Below are positions 12,944 through 24,302 of a stretch of DNA of 64,000 bases, piece after piece; the first letter of the stretch is position 1, and each line of letters opens with the position of its first letter. Source of the DNA: Portulaca oleracea (Eukaryota > Streptophyta > Magnoliopsida > Caryophyllales > Portulacaceae); the NCBI GenBank assembly GCA_029582165.1, contig CM055868.1, positions 10,739,501 to 10,803,500 on the forward strand. Direction: 5' to 3'. The position numbers were made by a program, and so were the translations under genes. The notes under the pieces were generated by a model. That model saw only the letters and a list, made by a program, of their open reading frames with translations, made no database searches and was not told where the DNA came from.

Positions 12944-15537
12944 CTATGTTGTAAAAATCAGACCGGACTGGCCGGTTCGACCGGGAATCGGGCAGTTGTC
13001 CGGTCCGGTTCTATGTTCAACTCGTTCAGCTGGTTTAACCGTCCAAAAACCGCGAACCGGTTGACCCGGCCAGACCGTGGTCATACCGGTTTTTTTATTA
13101 AAAAAATTGAAAATTTTCGAATTTTATGTCTGGAAACCCTAATTGTATGTCAAACTCACTGCTGCTCCTTCCTCCCTTCGCTGCTCCGCCTCACTCTCTC
13201 TCTCTGTTTACTCTTACTCACTGCTCCCTCCTCCCTCTACTACTCAGGGTAACATGATGTATAATGGGATCAAAACTAGGGTTTGATCAATTACACATCA
13301 AAGGGGTGACGTGCAACCAATCTAAGTATAGGGTGCTTCACGTGAATTAGGGTTAGGGTAGGGATGCTTCACGTGGATATGGAAGATTTGTGGAGTTTGG
13401 ATGAATTGTGAGAGAGTATGGATTAGGGTTTGAGAAAGATGGAATCTTTGTGGAGTTTGAGAGAGGGAGATGGACGAGAATTAGGGGAGGCTATTTGGAA
13501 ATGACGTGAGGTCTTTGTGGAGGGGAGGATGATTTGAGAGATTAAGAGTGAGGGACGTTGATTTGGGAGAGAAAGAGGGGATTGACGTGAGCTAGGGTTA
13601 GAGAGAGAGGGGTTGGACGTTTGAAGGGGAATTTTGAGAGAGTTGATAGCCTTAGGGTTTATCTAACTGAGATAGAAAGATAAAAGGTAACCAGGATAGT
13701 TCAAGGGATCTATCTTGATACAAAAACACCACAAGAAGAAACCCTAGGGCTACTTGTTCTTCCACCTAGTTACAGAAGCGCCTTCTAGGTTTCAGAAACA
13801 AGCTCTTCCTCACCACTTGGTTGCCATACCAAGATACAATAGAAGAGATAAACGAGGTTCTCACGAAACACTCAAGGGGTAAGCTAAAAGCTTGATTGTA
13901 TTCATAATTCAAAGTTGGATGCCTTTGAGAAGCTTACAAGCCTAGCTATTTATACTACTAAAGTCATAAACCTCCTAGGATTCTCAAGATTGGCGTGCAA
14001 GCCATCTTTTCCTACTAGGACTCTCATTACTTGGCATACAAGCCAAGGACTCCTACTATTACTACTATTAGACGCCATCTATGTTATCTCCTCCTTGGAT
14101 TAGGACTCCTTATCCTAAAGGGAGTTAGTTACAAGAGAGAGTAATCATTTTAGGACTTGGCTTTTCTAATCCAAGATGAATTAGTTACAAAATAAGCCAA
14201 CCTTATCTAGGATTGTGAAACTTGGCGCCTAATCTATCACACCAAACGTCTCACACATACACCTAACACCTTCTAGATCATTCTAGAACATTCTAGACTA
14301 TTCTAGATTAATCTAGACTCCCAAGACATGGTGTCCAAGTTTATATATATTACTTGACACCTCACACAATTGGAAATGTAAATAAAACCCTACAAATTTA
14401 AAGAAATACATCAAAAGGCCAAAACCGTGAAGTTCAAACTGAAATGGTCCCAAATGTGAAGTTCATCTTGAAATGGTTAGAAATGCGAAATTTACTTTGG
14501 GCTTGAATCTTGGGCCTTTGACGTGAGACTTGGACTCCTCTAGGATTTTTGGACATCCTCTTGCCATAAGGAGCACACAATATGGATGGGCCTTTGGGCC
14601 TCTATACTCATTCTTTCTTCTATAGCCCGTTCCACCTCCTTGTAGATGAGTTGGGATTCCTTAGTTGTTGGGCTTGGCGTGAAAGGCCTTGATGGATTTC
14701 CATCATTCTACATGAATCTGGAGTCTCCAAAGGCAAGCCTATGGCTGTGTGAGCCTCCATTTGCTTCTTCCATGAACCTAGGGTCCCCAAAAGTGAGACC
14801 TATGCTAGACAGATGTATTTCAGGCGTAGGCCGAAATACATCATAAGTCATAACCATAAGAGAGTTGTGGAGAATAGACTAGTAGAGATGACAAAGAAAG
14901 AGAGTTGTGGGATGATATTGATAGAGAAAGAGAGAGAGAGAGAGATTGAGAAAGGTGGAGCAAAGAAGGCCTGAAGGCTGAAGCGGCGCATGAAACTTAG
15001 GGTTTGGATGTCTCTCCCTTCCCTTGCCCTTATAAGTTATACCTATCATTGTAAATGTCATTTTTTAAATTTTCTTTATTTATCTTTTTAGTAAGGGGCC
15101 TTTTGCCACGTATGAGCCTATAACACTGAAGTTATTTGAATGTGAAACTTAGTTTATTCAAATAATGTAAGGAAATTGGGATATTTTGAAAAATTTTGAC
15201 CGTTAATATCTTAATTTGTATAATGATTCATCAAACAAAATTAAAATTGATACCAATAGATTCTTTATAAAAAATACTACTGAAAAAGTAAAATATCGCA
15301 TTTTTTTATAAAAATATTATGTGAGCAATTGTTAATTAAAAATGGATTTCAAAAAGCATGAATGATAGATAAAAAAAATGGAGTAAGTACATGATTTTTT
15401 TAAATTTATGACCGGTTCATGCTGGTTTTGATCAGTTCAACCCGTGACCCGGGTCAACCGGCTTAACCTAGTCGAAGCGGTCCGACCAGTTGAACCTTTG
15501 ACCCACTGGGTCAACCGGTCCGGTTCTGACAACATAG
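12944..15537. mobile_element. hAT-like non-autonomous element, 2594 bp, TSD CTAGTCAC
   Basis: The ends are CTATGTTGT and ACAACATAG. They are followed inwards by complementary GC-rich blocks full of CCGGTT words (12958-13095 and 15410-15530). The element is flanked by an exact 8-bp direct repeat CTAGTCAC (12936-12943 and 15538-15545), the duplication size typical of hAT transposons. I found no transposase inside. The terminal bases are not the commonest hAT ones, so the superfamily assignment rests mainly on the 8-bp duplication. Confidence 0.75.
13255..14843. mobile_element. Possible solo LTR inside the hAT-like element
   Basis: The stretch begins TGATGTAT and ends ATACATCA, as an LTR would, and contains a TATA-like TATTTATACTAC near 13949. 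However, the flanking five bases do not match, and the right end belongs to a local palindrome (14809-14841). It could instead be original hAT cargo. No coding sequence is recognised. Confidence 0.25.
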
Positions 15538-15558
15538 CTAGTCACCACTCATTCTCAT

Positions 15559-15779
15559 AGCAAGAGCTATGCAAAGTTCCATTGATGGAACTTTTAGTTT
15601 CTCTCTCCTCTCTCTCCTCCATCTCATCTTTTTCCTTAGTTTTTTTCTCCATTTCAAAGCATTCCAAGCCATTTGGAATGGGGCAGAGTTCTGAAACTAA
15701 TTGGGGAAGTGTGAGGGGAGGAGAAAGAAGATCCACATCATCAAAATTCCATAGCTAAAGTTCTACATTGCTCTTGCTC
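15559..15779. mobile_element. Tourist-like MITE 2, related to MITE 1
   Basis: The ends AGCAAGAGCTATGCAAAGTT and AACTTTAGCTATGG (reading in from the right) are inverted repeats. The interior shares blocks with MITE 1 (12625-12860), for example the reverse complement of TGGAATGCTTTGAAATGGAG. The right flank is TAA; the left copy of the duplication is degraded. Confidence 0.6.
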
Positions 15780-15917
15780 TAAGAGATGGAATGGTGCAGA
15801 TATCCATCTCTTGTGAAAATAAGTGGCGATTAAGAGAGAGATAGAGATAAGAGGAGAGAGAGGGAGGAGAGAGAAGAAACCAAAATTCCAACAAACCATT
15901 CCCCATTGCCCATGCTC

Positions 15918-16342
15918 ATTCCAAATTTTTGGAATTTTGGTGGGGGACCACTCTTCCACTTCATATAAAATTCCTACTTTTTGGAACTTCATTCCATCCC
16001 ATCTACATCCATAAAAACTCATTCCATCCTTTTACTTTATAATATTCAATGTGGAGCCCCCTTTATATTATAATTAATAGATTTATGTATGGTAATATTT
16101 TGTAATGTTTAATAACATTGTTATTCAACATTTTATTTTTGTAGAAAACAAAAATAAATAATTAACTTAAAAAATCAATCAACAAAAAAGACCTAGTCAT
16201 ATTTTTTTATAGAATTTTTATAAAAGTTAAATTAAGACTCCAAAATTTATATTGCAATCCACTAAAAAAACACAACAAATGCAAAATAATAATTAAAATG
16301 CGCAACTAAAATTTAAAATACATCATACAATTCTAAAAAAAA
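15918..16342. other. Spacer between the MITE nest and Harbinger transposase
   Basis: No gene was seen. The first 120 bp are rich in CATTCCA-type words like those flanking MITE 1. The remainder is AT-rich and may be the 3' untranslated part and terminus of the Harbinger element, but I could not find its terminal repeat. Confidence 0.4.
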
Positions 16343-17596
16343 TCAAGCCTTCCTTTCACGCTCCACATTTCTGTTCCATATTTCTTCAACAAGATCCGCA
16401 TGTAGACGTTTGTGCAACTTATCATCGCGGATAAGTGTTGATTGTTTCAAGTAATTATCATAGCAAGGGTGACGTTTCCAACAAATTGTAGGCTCTGGGG
16501 CAGATCCCTCAACATGATCATAATCAAATGTTGGGTTATATGTGTCACGCTCATCTTCTACAATCATATTGTACAAGATAATACAAGCTTTCATTATGAC
16601 TCCTATTTCATCCTTGTCCATATATCGAACATGCCTACGAACTATAGCAAAGCGAGCTTGCAATACACCAAAGGCTCGCTCCACATCCTTCCTAACTCCC
16701 TCTTGACGTTCAGCATATAATTTCGCTTTTGGACCCATAGGCAAAGGAATATTCTTCACAAATGTAGACCATTTCGGATAAATTCCATCTGAAAGATAAT
16801 AACACATTGTATATTGGTTACCGTTCACTACATATTCGTATTTTGGAGCCCGATCATTGTACACGTCGTCGAATAACGGGGAGAGGTGGAGAACATTGAT
16901 GTCATTCATACTTCCTGGACACTCGAAAAAAGCATGTCATATCCATGTGTCATATAAAGCGACTGCTTCAAGAATAATTGTTGGAGTTTTGTACAACCCT
17001 TTCTCAAATTGTCCCTTATAAGCAGTTGGACAATTCTTCCACTCCCAATGCATGCAATCGATGCTTCTTAACATACCGAGAAAATTACGAGCATTACCGA
17101 CTTCCAATAGACGATCAACATCGGCTTGAGTTAGTTTCCTTAAGTACACTTCCCCGAACACATCAATGATAGTTTGTGCAAACCTTTTTGTACACTCTAA
17201 AATCTGCATAGCTGCGGTGCACTTAGTGAGTGGAGTCAATCCACGTCGTCCAATTGCATCGTACCATAGTTGAAAGTACTTAGAGTGATTGTTGAGGGCC
17301 TCGACTATGCGGAGAAATAAAGGCCTACGCATTCTAAATCTGTGGCGAAAATGTCCTTCGTTGTAAATTGAGTCATCTGCGAAGTAATCTTGTTATAGAC
17401 GATCATGAGCTTCTTTGCGATTTCTCCAAATAACTCTTTTCTTCCTTTTTGGGCCGGATGCAGAAGACCCAAGATGTTGTTGTGCAACTTGCAAGAATTG
17501 TTGCAGAAGCAGTCTTTTTTTCACTTCTATACTATCATCCAACATTTCTTGCATAACGATTGTATCGTCAGAGGAGGAAGAGGAATCATCGTCCAT
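16343..17596 (-). pseudogene. PIF/Harbinger transposase with two in-frame stops
   Basis: A single minus-strand frame of 417 codons (start MDDDSSSSSDDTIVMQEML) is interrupted only by TAA at 17393-17395 and TGA at 16937-16939. The product is the plant Harbinger-type DDE nuclease. Recognisable blocks are FRHRFRMRRPLFLRIVEAL, ARNFLGMLRSIDCMHWEWKN with the first catalytic Asp, MNDINVLHLSPLFDD with the second Asp, and DVERAFGVLQARFAIVRR with the catalytic Glu. Length and order fit the family. Its usual partner, a SANT/Myb-like ORF1 protein, follows at 17882-19060. With only two nonsense changes it is either young or still under-decayed. Confidence 0.88.
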
Positions 17597-17881
17597 TATG
17601 AGACACCTAAAGCATGCAAGTATTAGTTATAGGAAAAGAGAAGTGAGTCACGGACAACATAATTCATTTCATTGCAAATTTAATTACCTCTCAATATTTC
17701 ACTTCATTTCATAACAACATTTTCATTTCATAACAATATCATTCATTTCATTACAACTTTAACTACCTCTCCATATTTTGAAAATAAACTACTATAATGT
17801 GGCACACACAAACACATACATAGAAAACACATACCACAGCCACTTCTTAATCCTAAGTACATAGAAGATAAACATAAGTTG
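17597..17881. other. Gap between the Harbinger transposase and ORF1 copy 1
   Basis: A short AT-rich spacer with repeated TTCATTTCATAACAA words. It separates the transposase start from the ORF1 C-terminal end, both on the minus strand. No coding sequence is recognised. Confidence 0.5.
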
Positions 17882-19060
17882 ATTAGGGTGAAGTATTACT
17901 GATATGGCTGCGTCTGTTGCTGATATTTGGCTTTTATTTCATTTTTCTTAACTATCCAATATTGCTTGTCATCTTCACTCATTCCACTGATGTCCTTGTT
18001 AGGACTTGATCATCATACATCTTTTGTTTGTGTGCCTTGTGATCTTCTTGAATTTTGATATAACACTCATAAAGTTTTGTCTTGTTTGCAGATTCAGTGT
18101 CTAACTTCTCAAACTGCTTAGATATTAAATCAGCCACTACTTAAAATTTCTTTTCCTTCTGTTTCCTCTAAATTGTGGATTTTTTTCCCAATGGGGCGTT
18201 CTTGCCCAATTGATTCCCCCTCACTTGCTGTTGCTTCGTTTCCATGGGTGGAGTTATCGGAGTAAGCCCCAGCTTCGTTCAGTTTGGAACGTTTGTCTGA
18301 CCTCCTAGTTTTTCCATGAAGCGATTGGCAATATGAACTCCATTTTGGTTGAACCTTTAGTAGCCACCACCAATGCTCAAGAGCAAACTTTGCCCACTTC
18401 GGTTCACGCTGTTAGTACAACTCATGAGCACGTTGTATCACATTTTCCATGCCCCAACCACTTTGAGTATTTCGAGTGACTTATCCACATAGGCCAATAA
18501 CTTGGACACTAATTGTGAAGCTCGATTCCATCGCATATTGAGTAACTTAACCTTCTTGAAGATCAAAGCTTGTGGTCTATATTCATTGTATAGGACTTCA
18601 ATCCTACCCCAAAATTCATCCTTTTTTTTGATAGTTTCCCACAATCGCATCATTACTTATATTGACCCAACAATGTATAAGACGAGTGTCCTCCTCCACT
18701 GTCCATCTCCTTAAACCTCCGCCTTCCACATCTGCTTCTTCTATGTCATTGTCATTTTCAGATAAGTCAACGGTTGGAGTTTATGTTGATGAAGGTGTTG
18801 AGTTACTCCCCCCCCCGATAAGTAAGGAGACTGAGGTGGAAGTGGGTAATATGGATAGTAGCCGGGGGGAGGTTGGTTTGGAGGAGCATGAGTATGCGGA
18901 AGTGAGTAATATGGGTAATAGCCATGGGATGTTGGGTGGATCTAGTTGGAGGAGTAGAAATATGTGGAGGTGTGTAATGTGGTTGATAATAGTATGGTGG
19001 GGGGTTCGGTTATGGTGAAGTTGGGTTAAATGATGAGGTACTTGGATTTGGTGCTCTGCT
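17882..19060 (-). pseudogene. Harbinger ORF1 (SANT/Myb-like DNA-binding partner), copy 1
   Basis: Reading leftward, a Pro/Tyr/His-rich N-terminal stretch (about 18780-19030) is followed by a SANT-like block, WTVEEDTRLIHCWVN at about 18685-18710. Then come FWGRIEVLYNEYRP (about 18570-18620) and a C-terminal coiled region ending near 17900. This is the usual plant Harbinger ORF1 protein, often mislabelled as glutathione S-transferase T3-like or NAM-associated. Several frameshifts and stops make it a pseudogene. It is repeated in direct orientation at 21662-23640. Confidence 0.75.
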
Positions 19061-20559
19061 ATCATCTCCAGTTAACAAACTCGTAATGGATTGTTCTAAG
19101 TAGGTTCCATAATCACCTACACGTGAAATTAATTTATCTTTGTGATGTTTTGTTGAATGTAACAATAGTTATGTAATCCATAATATCTAACCACAAATAA
19201 CCTATGTCGCATAGAGCAACTTAATAATTAACTATAAACACAATTTATACTATTGCATGCTTAAAAATATTACTAACATAATATGATTCTTTGTTATTAT
19301 TATACATTCACATAAACATTATTTGTAATTTTAAGCTCTAACATAACAAATCAACTACCATAATAAAAACAAAATCTTTAACATATGAATTAATTAATAC
19401 TACTAGATTATACCATAGTTAGTATTCCTAGATTTACAATTTATTAACAAAAAGTTCCATTAACTAACATAATATGATTTTTTGTTATTATTATACATTC
19501 ACATAAACATAATGTGTAATTTTAGACTCTAACATAACAAATCAACTACCATAATAAAGAAAATTCTTTAACATATGAATTAATTAATACTATTAGATTA
19601 TACCATAGTTAGTATTCCTAGATTTAAAAATTATTAACAAAAAGTTTCATTATGTTAAACACATAATAAATATTTTACTTTTTTACTCCAGCTTATTACA
19701 AATTAATGATGACAAAAATTTCTATATTGTTACAAATATAAAATATAAACTTAAATAATCTGATTAATTTTTAAAACACTTTATTGTAACATGCCAATTA
19801 ATTAGAATTGCGAATTAGAATTTAAATTTTTTTTATCTTTTACGAATATTACATTCTTTATTTCTAAAATATTGCAAATTCATGTTAATGAAAAATTTCA
19901 TATTCTCACAAACGTGAAATATCTACTAAAATATTACATTATTTGATTTTAAAATATTACAAATTCATGTTAACACACATACATATGAATTAGTTAACAT
20001 TCCTAGATTATAGCATAGTCTACTAAAATAATGTGATTATTTTTTTAAATATTATACTCTAACATGCCAATTAATAGATTTTGCAAATTAAGATTAACAC
20101 AAATTTTCACCTCTTACATATTTAACATATTAACTAACATAATGCAATCAACTTTTACCAATAAATTATTGATATTCACATATTAAAATTAAGCAAGTAA
20201 CAATAGTTATTTAACTCACTATATCTAACCACAAATGTCCATGTCACGTATGATAAGTTTAATCAAACAAAAACACAATTGCACTAATATAAGATATTTA
20301 ACATTAGTTTATGATATATACCAACATAATATCATTTATAGTCAACCATAATTAAAAAATTAAGCAAAGTTATACTCTAACACATCAAGTGGTCAAACAA
20401 AAACACACTTACACTAATTAGTTCATGTATCTACTTTCTAATATAATAATTATATAGATTTATAGATAAAGTCATGTTTATAGACACAAAATTAACAAAA
20501 TAAGTAATAATTACTTACAAATCACTTCACTTCACCTTTTGGTTGAATAAGGATGATTT
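19061..20559. other. AT-rich spacer with a tandem duplication
   Basis: No gene was seen. The region has many short stretches shared with itself (ATTAATTAATAC, CTAACATAATATG). It may be the 5' region of the Harbinger element, or intergenic DNA. The clear structure in it is the two-copy tandem repeat at 19273-19654. Confidence 0.5.
19273..19654. repeat. Two-copy tandem duplication, period 191 bp
   Basis: The block beginning CTAACATAATATGATT at 19273 recurs at 19464 and is followed through to the AAAAAGTTYCATTA words at the end of each copy. By eye the two copies differ at roughly a dozen positions. Confidence 0.85.
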
Positions 20560-21661
20560 TGTGTTTTTCTAGGAAAATCGAAAGTTAGCAGGAAAACCGA
20601 GCCAAAACAACCAATATAGCCCAACATAACAGGCGTAGCACCCGCTGCAACGGGTGTAGCGCCCGTTACGACCGAGCAGACAACGGTTGCGCCCGCGACC
20701 TAAGTGTGACACCCGTGACGACGATCGAAAATCCAACGGAAGAAACAGCGGCTACCACGGTTAGCCCGTGGTGAAGCCCACGGACCGTGGTGACTGGTCG
20801 CGCCCGCGATCTTGAACGTCGCACCCGCGACGGCCGAAAACAATAAAGCGACGGACGAAGCCCAGCGAAGGGTCGCGCCCGCGACGGTCGGCTGTGTTCC
20901 GGAAATTCGCACGGCGATTGTTATTAGGGTTTGGGGGATTTTTATTATTTTCTTTCTTATTTCTTTCTCTATATAAACCATATCATAAGACATTAGAGAG
21001 TATCTTAGGTTTTTATCATAGTTTTTTTACCTTGTTTTATTTCAAGAGCATTAGTCCTTAGTTTAGAATGAATTTCCTTAAGTTTTCTTTCGTTCTCAAT
21101 TGTAATTGCACTTTTCTAGATTAATGATTTTCTCTTCTTCAAAGTTCTTGTGTTCTTTCGGTTATTTTTTTCCGTTCTTCTAGTATTAGTTCCACAAAAA
21201 TCCAATTTTTAGTGAAGAGGAGGATTAAGGTTCCTCGAATTCTTCCTTCAGGTGAGGATTCGATCAGTCTTAGTAATCCAAATCACGCCTTTCTTGTTTG
21301 TTCGGGAGAAATATTGATGATTCAAGATTCAACATTTCAAGATTAGTACAATGCATCCTAGGTATAATTTCGTTCCTTTAATTTCAGTAATTAGTTTAGT
21401 ATTTATATTCATCGTTCTTAATTATTTTAAATAACTTTCTTAGTTAGAAATTTACTTTCTTGTTAAATTAGGTTTAATTCGTCTTTAAGTTCTTGTTTTC
21501 CTCAGTTTTTATTGCTTTCAATCTTGATTAGTTTAGTTAGTTTATTACTTATTGCTTCCTGCATATTGAAAATCCTTCCAAACAAATTTCCTGAAAACCT
21601 AACACACCATCCTTGTGGATACGACAACCCTACTTTTAAAACCCAAATTACCACAACTGAA
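20560..21661 (+). mobile_element. Gypsy-type LTR fragment (promoter and U5 part)
   Basis: A GC-rich block (20630-20900) with repeated GCGCCCGCGAC or GCACCCGCGAC words precedes a TATA box, CTATATAAACC, at about 20970. A long T-rich R/U5-like stretch follows and ends with TGTGGATACGACAACCC near 21615, a phrase common near the 3' ends of plant Tat/Athila-type LTRs. No primer site or coding part follows; the sequence passes directly into Harbinger ORF1 copy 2. The left end is undefined. Confidence 0.5.
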
Positions 21662-23640
21662 CATTGAGGGTGGAGTATTACTGATCTGGATGTGTTTGTT
21701 GCTGATATTTGGATTTTGTTTCGTTTTTCCTAGCTACCCAATATTGCTTGGCATCTTCAGCCATTCCACTGATGTCCTTGTTTAAAACTTGATCATCATA
21801 CATATATCTTTTGTTTGTGTGCCTTGTGATCTTCTTGAATTTTGATATAACCTCAAAAAGTTTTCTCTTATTTGCAGATTCATTTTCCAACTTCTCAAAC
21901 TGCTTAAAAAATCTACCACTAATTCAAATTTCTTTTCCTTCTATTTCCTCTTAATTGTGAATTTTTTCCCAACGGGGCGTTCTTATTTGTGAATTTTTTT
22001 CTCAAACTTGTTGTTGTTTCGTTTCTAGGGGTGGAGTTATCGGAGTAAGCCCCAACTTCGTTCAATTTGGAACGTTTGCCTAAACCAAGGGTGAAGCTAG
22101 GGGGGGGGGGGGGAGGGGGGCATGACACCCCCATGCTCCAGAAAACCTATGTATATTAGTATGTGTAAAGTGCAATAAGAATACCTTGGTGGTTGGATGG
22201 TAGTACCTTGAGATTTGAGAACATTTAATCTTTGGTTACAAGTTCAAATCTTATAAGGAGCAATTTTGATTCAAAGCTTTCCAAATTTGTTTATTCATTC
22301 ATCTAACTTATTATTTTTTATTTCTGTTAATGTTTATTTTGTAGTTTACTTATATCAACTATTTTATTTATTTGTCTTTGTTTTATTTTTTGAGTAGTAA
22401 TTTCAACTAGATTATGAGTTAATTTTAACAATTATAATATTAGATCTCAGCTTGTATCTGGTCTTTTATACATGTATGCATTCTTGTTTCTCACTTTGCA
22501 CTATATTAAATACTATAGTTTTAAATATTTTAATAAATACTTTTCATAGACTTATATTTCCCTTTTTTTCATTTTAATAATTCATTACGAGTTGTTCCAA
22601 AATATTTTTTTTACTAACATAATCAACGTCTTCATATACTCTTCATGTACTCTCATATATAAGAAGAAATTTGTCTATAGCTAGATTGCTCAGACCTCGC
22701 GTTATCAAACTATAATAGGATATGTTATTGTTCTTGTACTTGTTGTAGCGTATTTCATTGTGACCTCAAAAGTTAAATAAGTATCTTTGCTAACTATAAA
22801 AAGTTTGAATAAAAGCTTAATAAACAAGTAAAAATGAATAACTTGAAAATTAAACTCATGATAAACAGTTGAAGAATATTAATAAACCGGCACCCCCAAT
22901 AAATTTTTTCTGGCTCCGCCCCTGTGCCTAACCCCTTAGTTTTGCCATGAAGCGATTAGCAATATGAACTCCATTTTGGTTGATCCTTTCGTAGCCACCA
23001 CAAACGCTCAAGAGCAAACTTTGCCCCCTTCGGTTCACGTTGTGAGTACAACTCATGAGCACGTTGTATCACATTTTCCATGCCCCAACAACTTTGATCA
23101 TTTCGAGTGGCTTCGTCCACATAGGCCGAGAACTTGGACTCTAATTGTGAAACTCGATTCCGCCACATATTGAGTAACTTAGCCTTCCTGAAGATCAAAG
23201 CTTGCGGTCTATCTTCATTGTATAGGACTTCAATCCTACCCCAAAAGCCATCCTTTTTTTATCGTTTCCCATGATGGCATCATTACTTACATTGACCCAA
23301 CAATGTATAAGACGAGTGTCATCCTCCACTGTCCATCTCCTTAAACCTCCACCTTCCACACCTGCTTCTTCTATATCATTGTCATTTTCAGATAAATCAA
23401 CGGTTGGAGTTTGTGTTGTTGAAGGTGTTGGGTTACTCCCCCCTGATAAGTAAGGAGACTGAGGTGGAAGTGAGTAATATGGATAGTAGCTGAGGGGAGG
23501 TTGGTTGCACCGGTTTGGAGGAGCAGGAGTATGCGGAGGTGGGTAATATGGGTAATAGCCATGGGGATGTTGAGTGAATCCTGTTGGAGGAGTAGAAATA
23601 TGTTGAGGTGTGTAACGTGGTTGATAATAGTATAGTGGGG
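21662..23640 (-). pseudogene. Harbinger ORF1, copy 2, interrupted by a hAT element
   Basis: This is a direct repeat of 17882-19020, sharing the C-terminal segment (LFEVISKFKKITRHTNKR), the NMWRNRVSQLESKFSAYVDE block and the Pro/Tyr-rich N-terminal part. An 840-bp hAT-like insertion (22085-22924) splits it. The left homology limit is near 21662. The right end is fused to a gypsy LTR at about 23640. The copy has several stops and frameshifts. Confidence 0.75.
22085..22924. mobile_element. hAT-like element, 840 bp, TSD TGCCTAAM
   Basis: The left end CCAAGGGTGAAGCTAG and the right end CTGGCTCCGCCCCTG form imperfect terminal inverted repeats. The reverse of the right end, CAGGGGCGGAGCCAG, is a terminus very common in plant hAT elements. 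It is flanked by TGCCTAAA (22077-22084) and TGCCTAAC (22925-22932), an 8-bp duplication with one mismatch. The uninterrupted site survives in copy 1 of the host repeat near 18293. A G-run lies at 22100-22115. No transposase is present. Confidence 0.85.
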
Positions 23641-23950
23641 GTTCTAGGCAGCTTATGTTATTAAATGATTTGCTAATGCAATGTTAGGGTTTTCCCCTAG
23701 TTTCTCTCTCTAAAATCTTGTTCTTCTTTATCCATTTGTTAATGGTGGTGTTAACAAGTCATTCCTTTAATGATTATTAATGGATTACCTATGATAATTA
23801 TGGTGGGGTGTGAGGCCTAGAGTTGTGGACTCTCCTTGCTCAAGGTCATATCCTTTCTTTGGGTGTTCAAGCCCTTATTCGTGTTGATCATCGCTCCCAT
23901 TCATACACTCAAGCAATTCTTCACCCATCCACACGATCGGTAATGCTCCA
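23641..23950 (+). repeat. Truncated 5' LTR (R-U5 part) of the gypsy element
   Basis: It matches 27112-27400 from TTCTAGGCARCTTATGTTAT to the terminal GCTCCA, with scattered substitutions and a small indel near 23875. The U3 part present in the 3' copy is missing here. Confidence 0.85.
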
Positions 23951-24302
23951 TTTGGTATCAGAGCTTTGGTTATTTATTTGCTTGAGTTGATTTTCATTGT
24001 TTTTGGAAGTATTTCTCTAGTATTGGGTTTTGTTGGATTTCTTGCATCTATTGGTGATCCCCAACTCCTATGCTATCCAAGAGTATTGGAATACTTCGTA
24101 TTGGGTTTGTATTTGGTGATTTTGAAGCATTTTGGAGCTTTGAGGAGAGGTTGGAAAATTGTGCCCGCAAGGTGTTCGATGAAATGTCTAAGTGAAAAAA
24201 AACACAAAGAACCCTTAGCCAAACACAAAGCCAACAAAAAAAAAAAACCCCCAAACTCCACAAAATATCCCAACACATACCGTCCTATACCCTTCCCTCG
24301 AT

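Larger units (their letters stand above)
12864..15917. mobile_element. Second Tourist-like MITE, split by later insertions (boundaries tentative)
   Basis: The sequence GACCATGGACAATG followed by TTGGAATTTTG at the left, and CCAAAATTCCAA followed by CCATTGCCCATGCTC at the right, are reverse complements. So are the pyrimidine-rich blocks at 12888-12935 and about 15832-15885. Removing the hAT-like insertion (12944-15537) and MITE 2 (15559-15779) brings the two arms together. No clean target duplication is visible, so the outer limits are uncertain. Confidence 0.45.

Noticed and set aside
12636..13064. A 142-codon plus-strand frame across MITE 1
   Set aside because: It spans a MITE with perfect inverted arms, and its mirror frame exists on the other strand; both are by-products of the inverted repeat.
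23953..23964. TGGTATCAGAGC words, possible tRNA gene fragments
   Set aside because: Each occurrence (23953, 51520, 58390) lies just after an LTR or viral leader and is a reverse-transcription primer site. No tRNA cloverleaf surrounds them.
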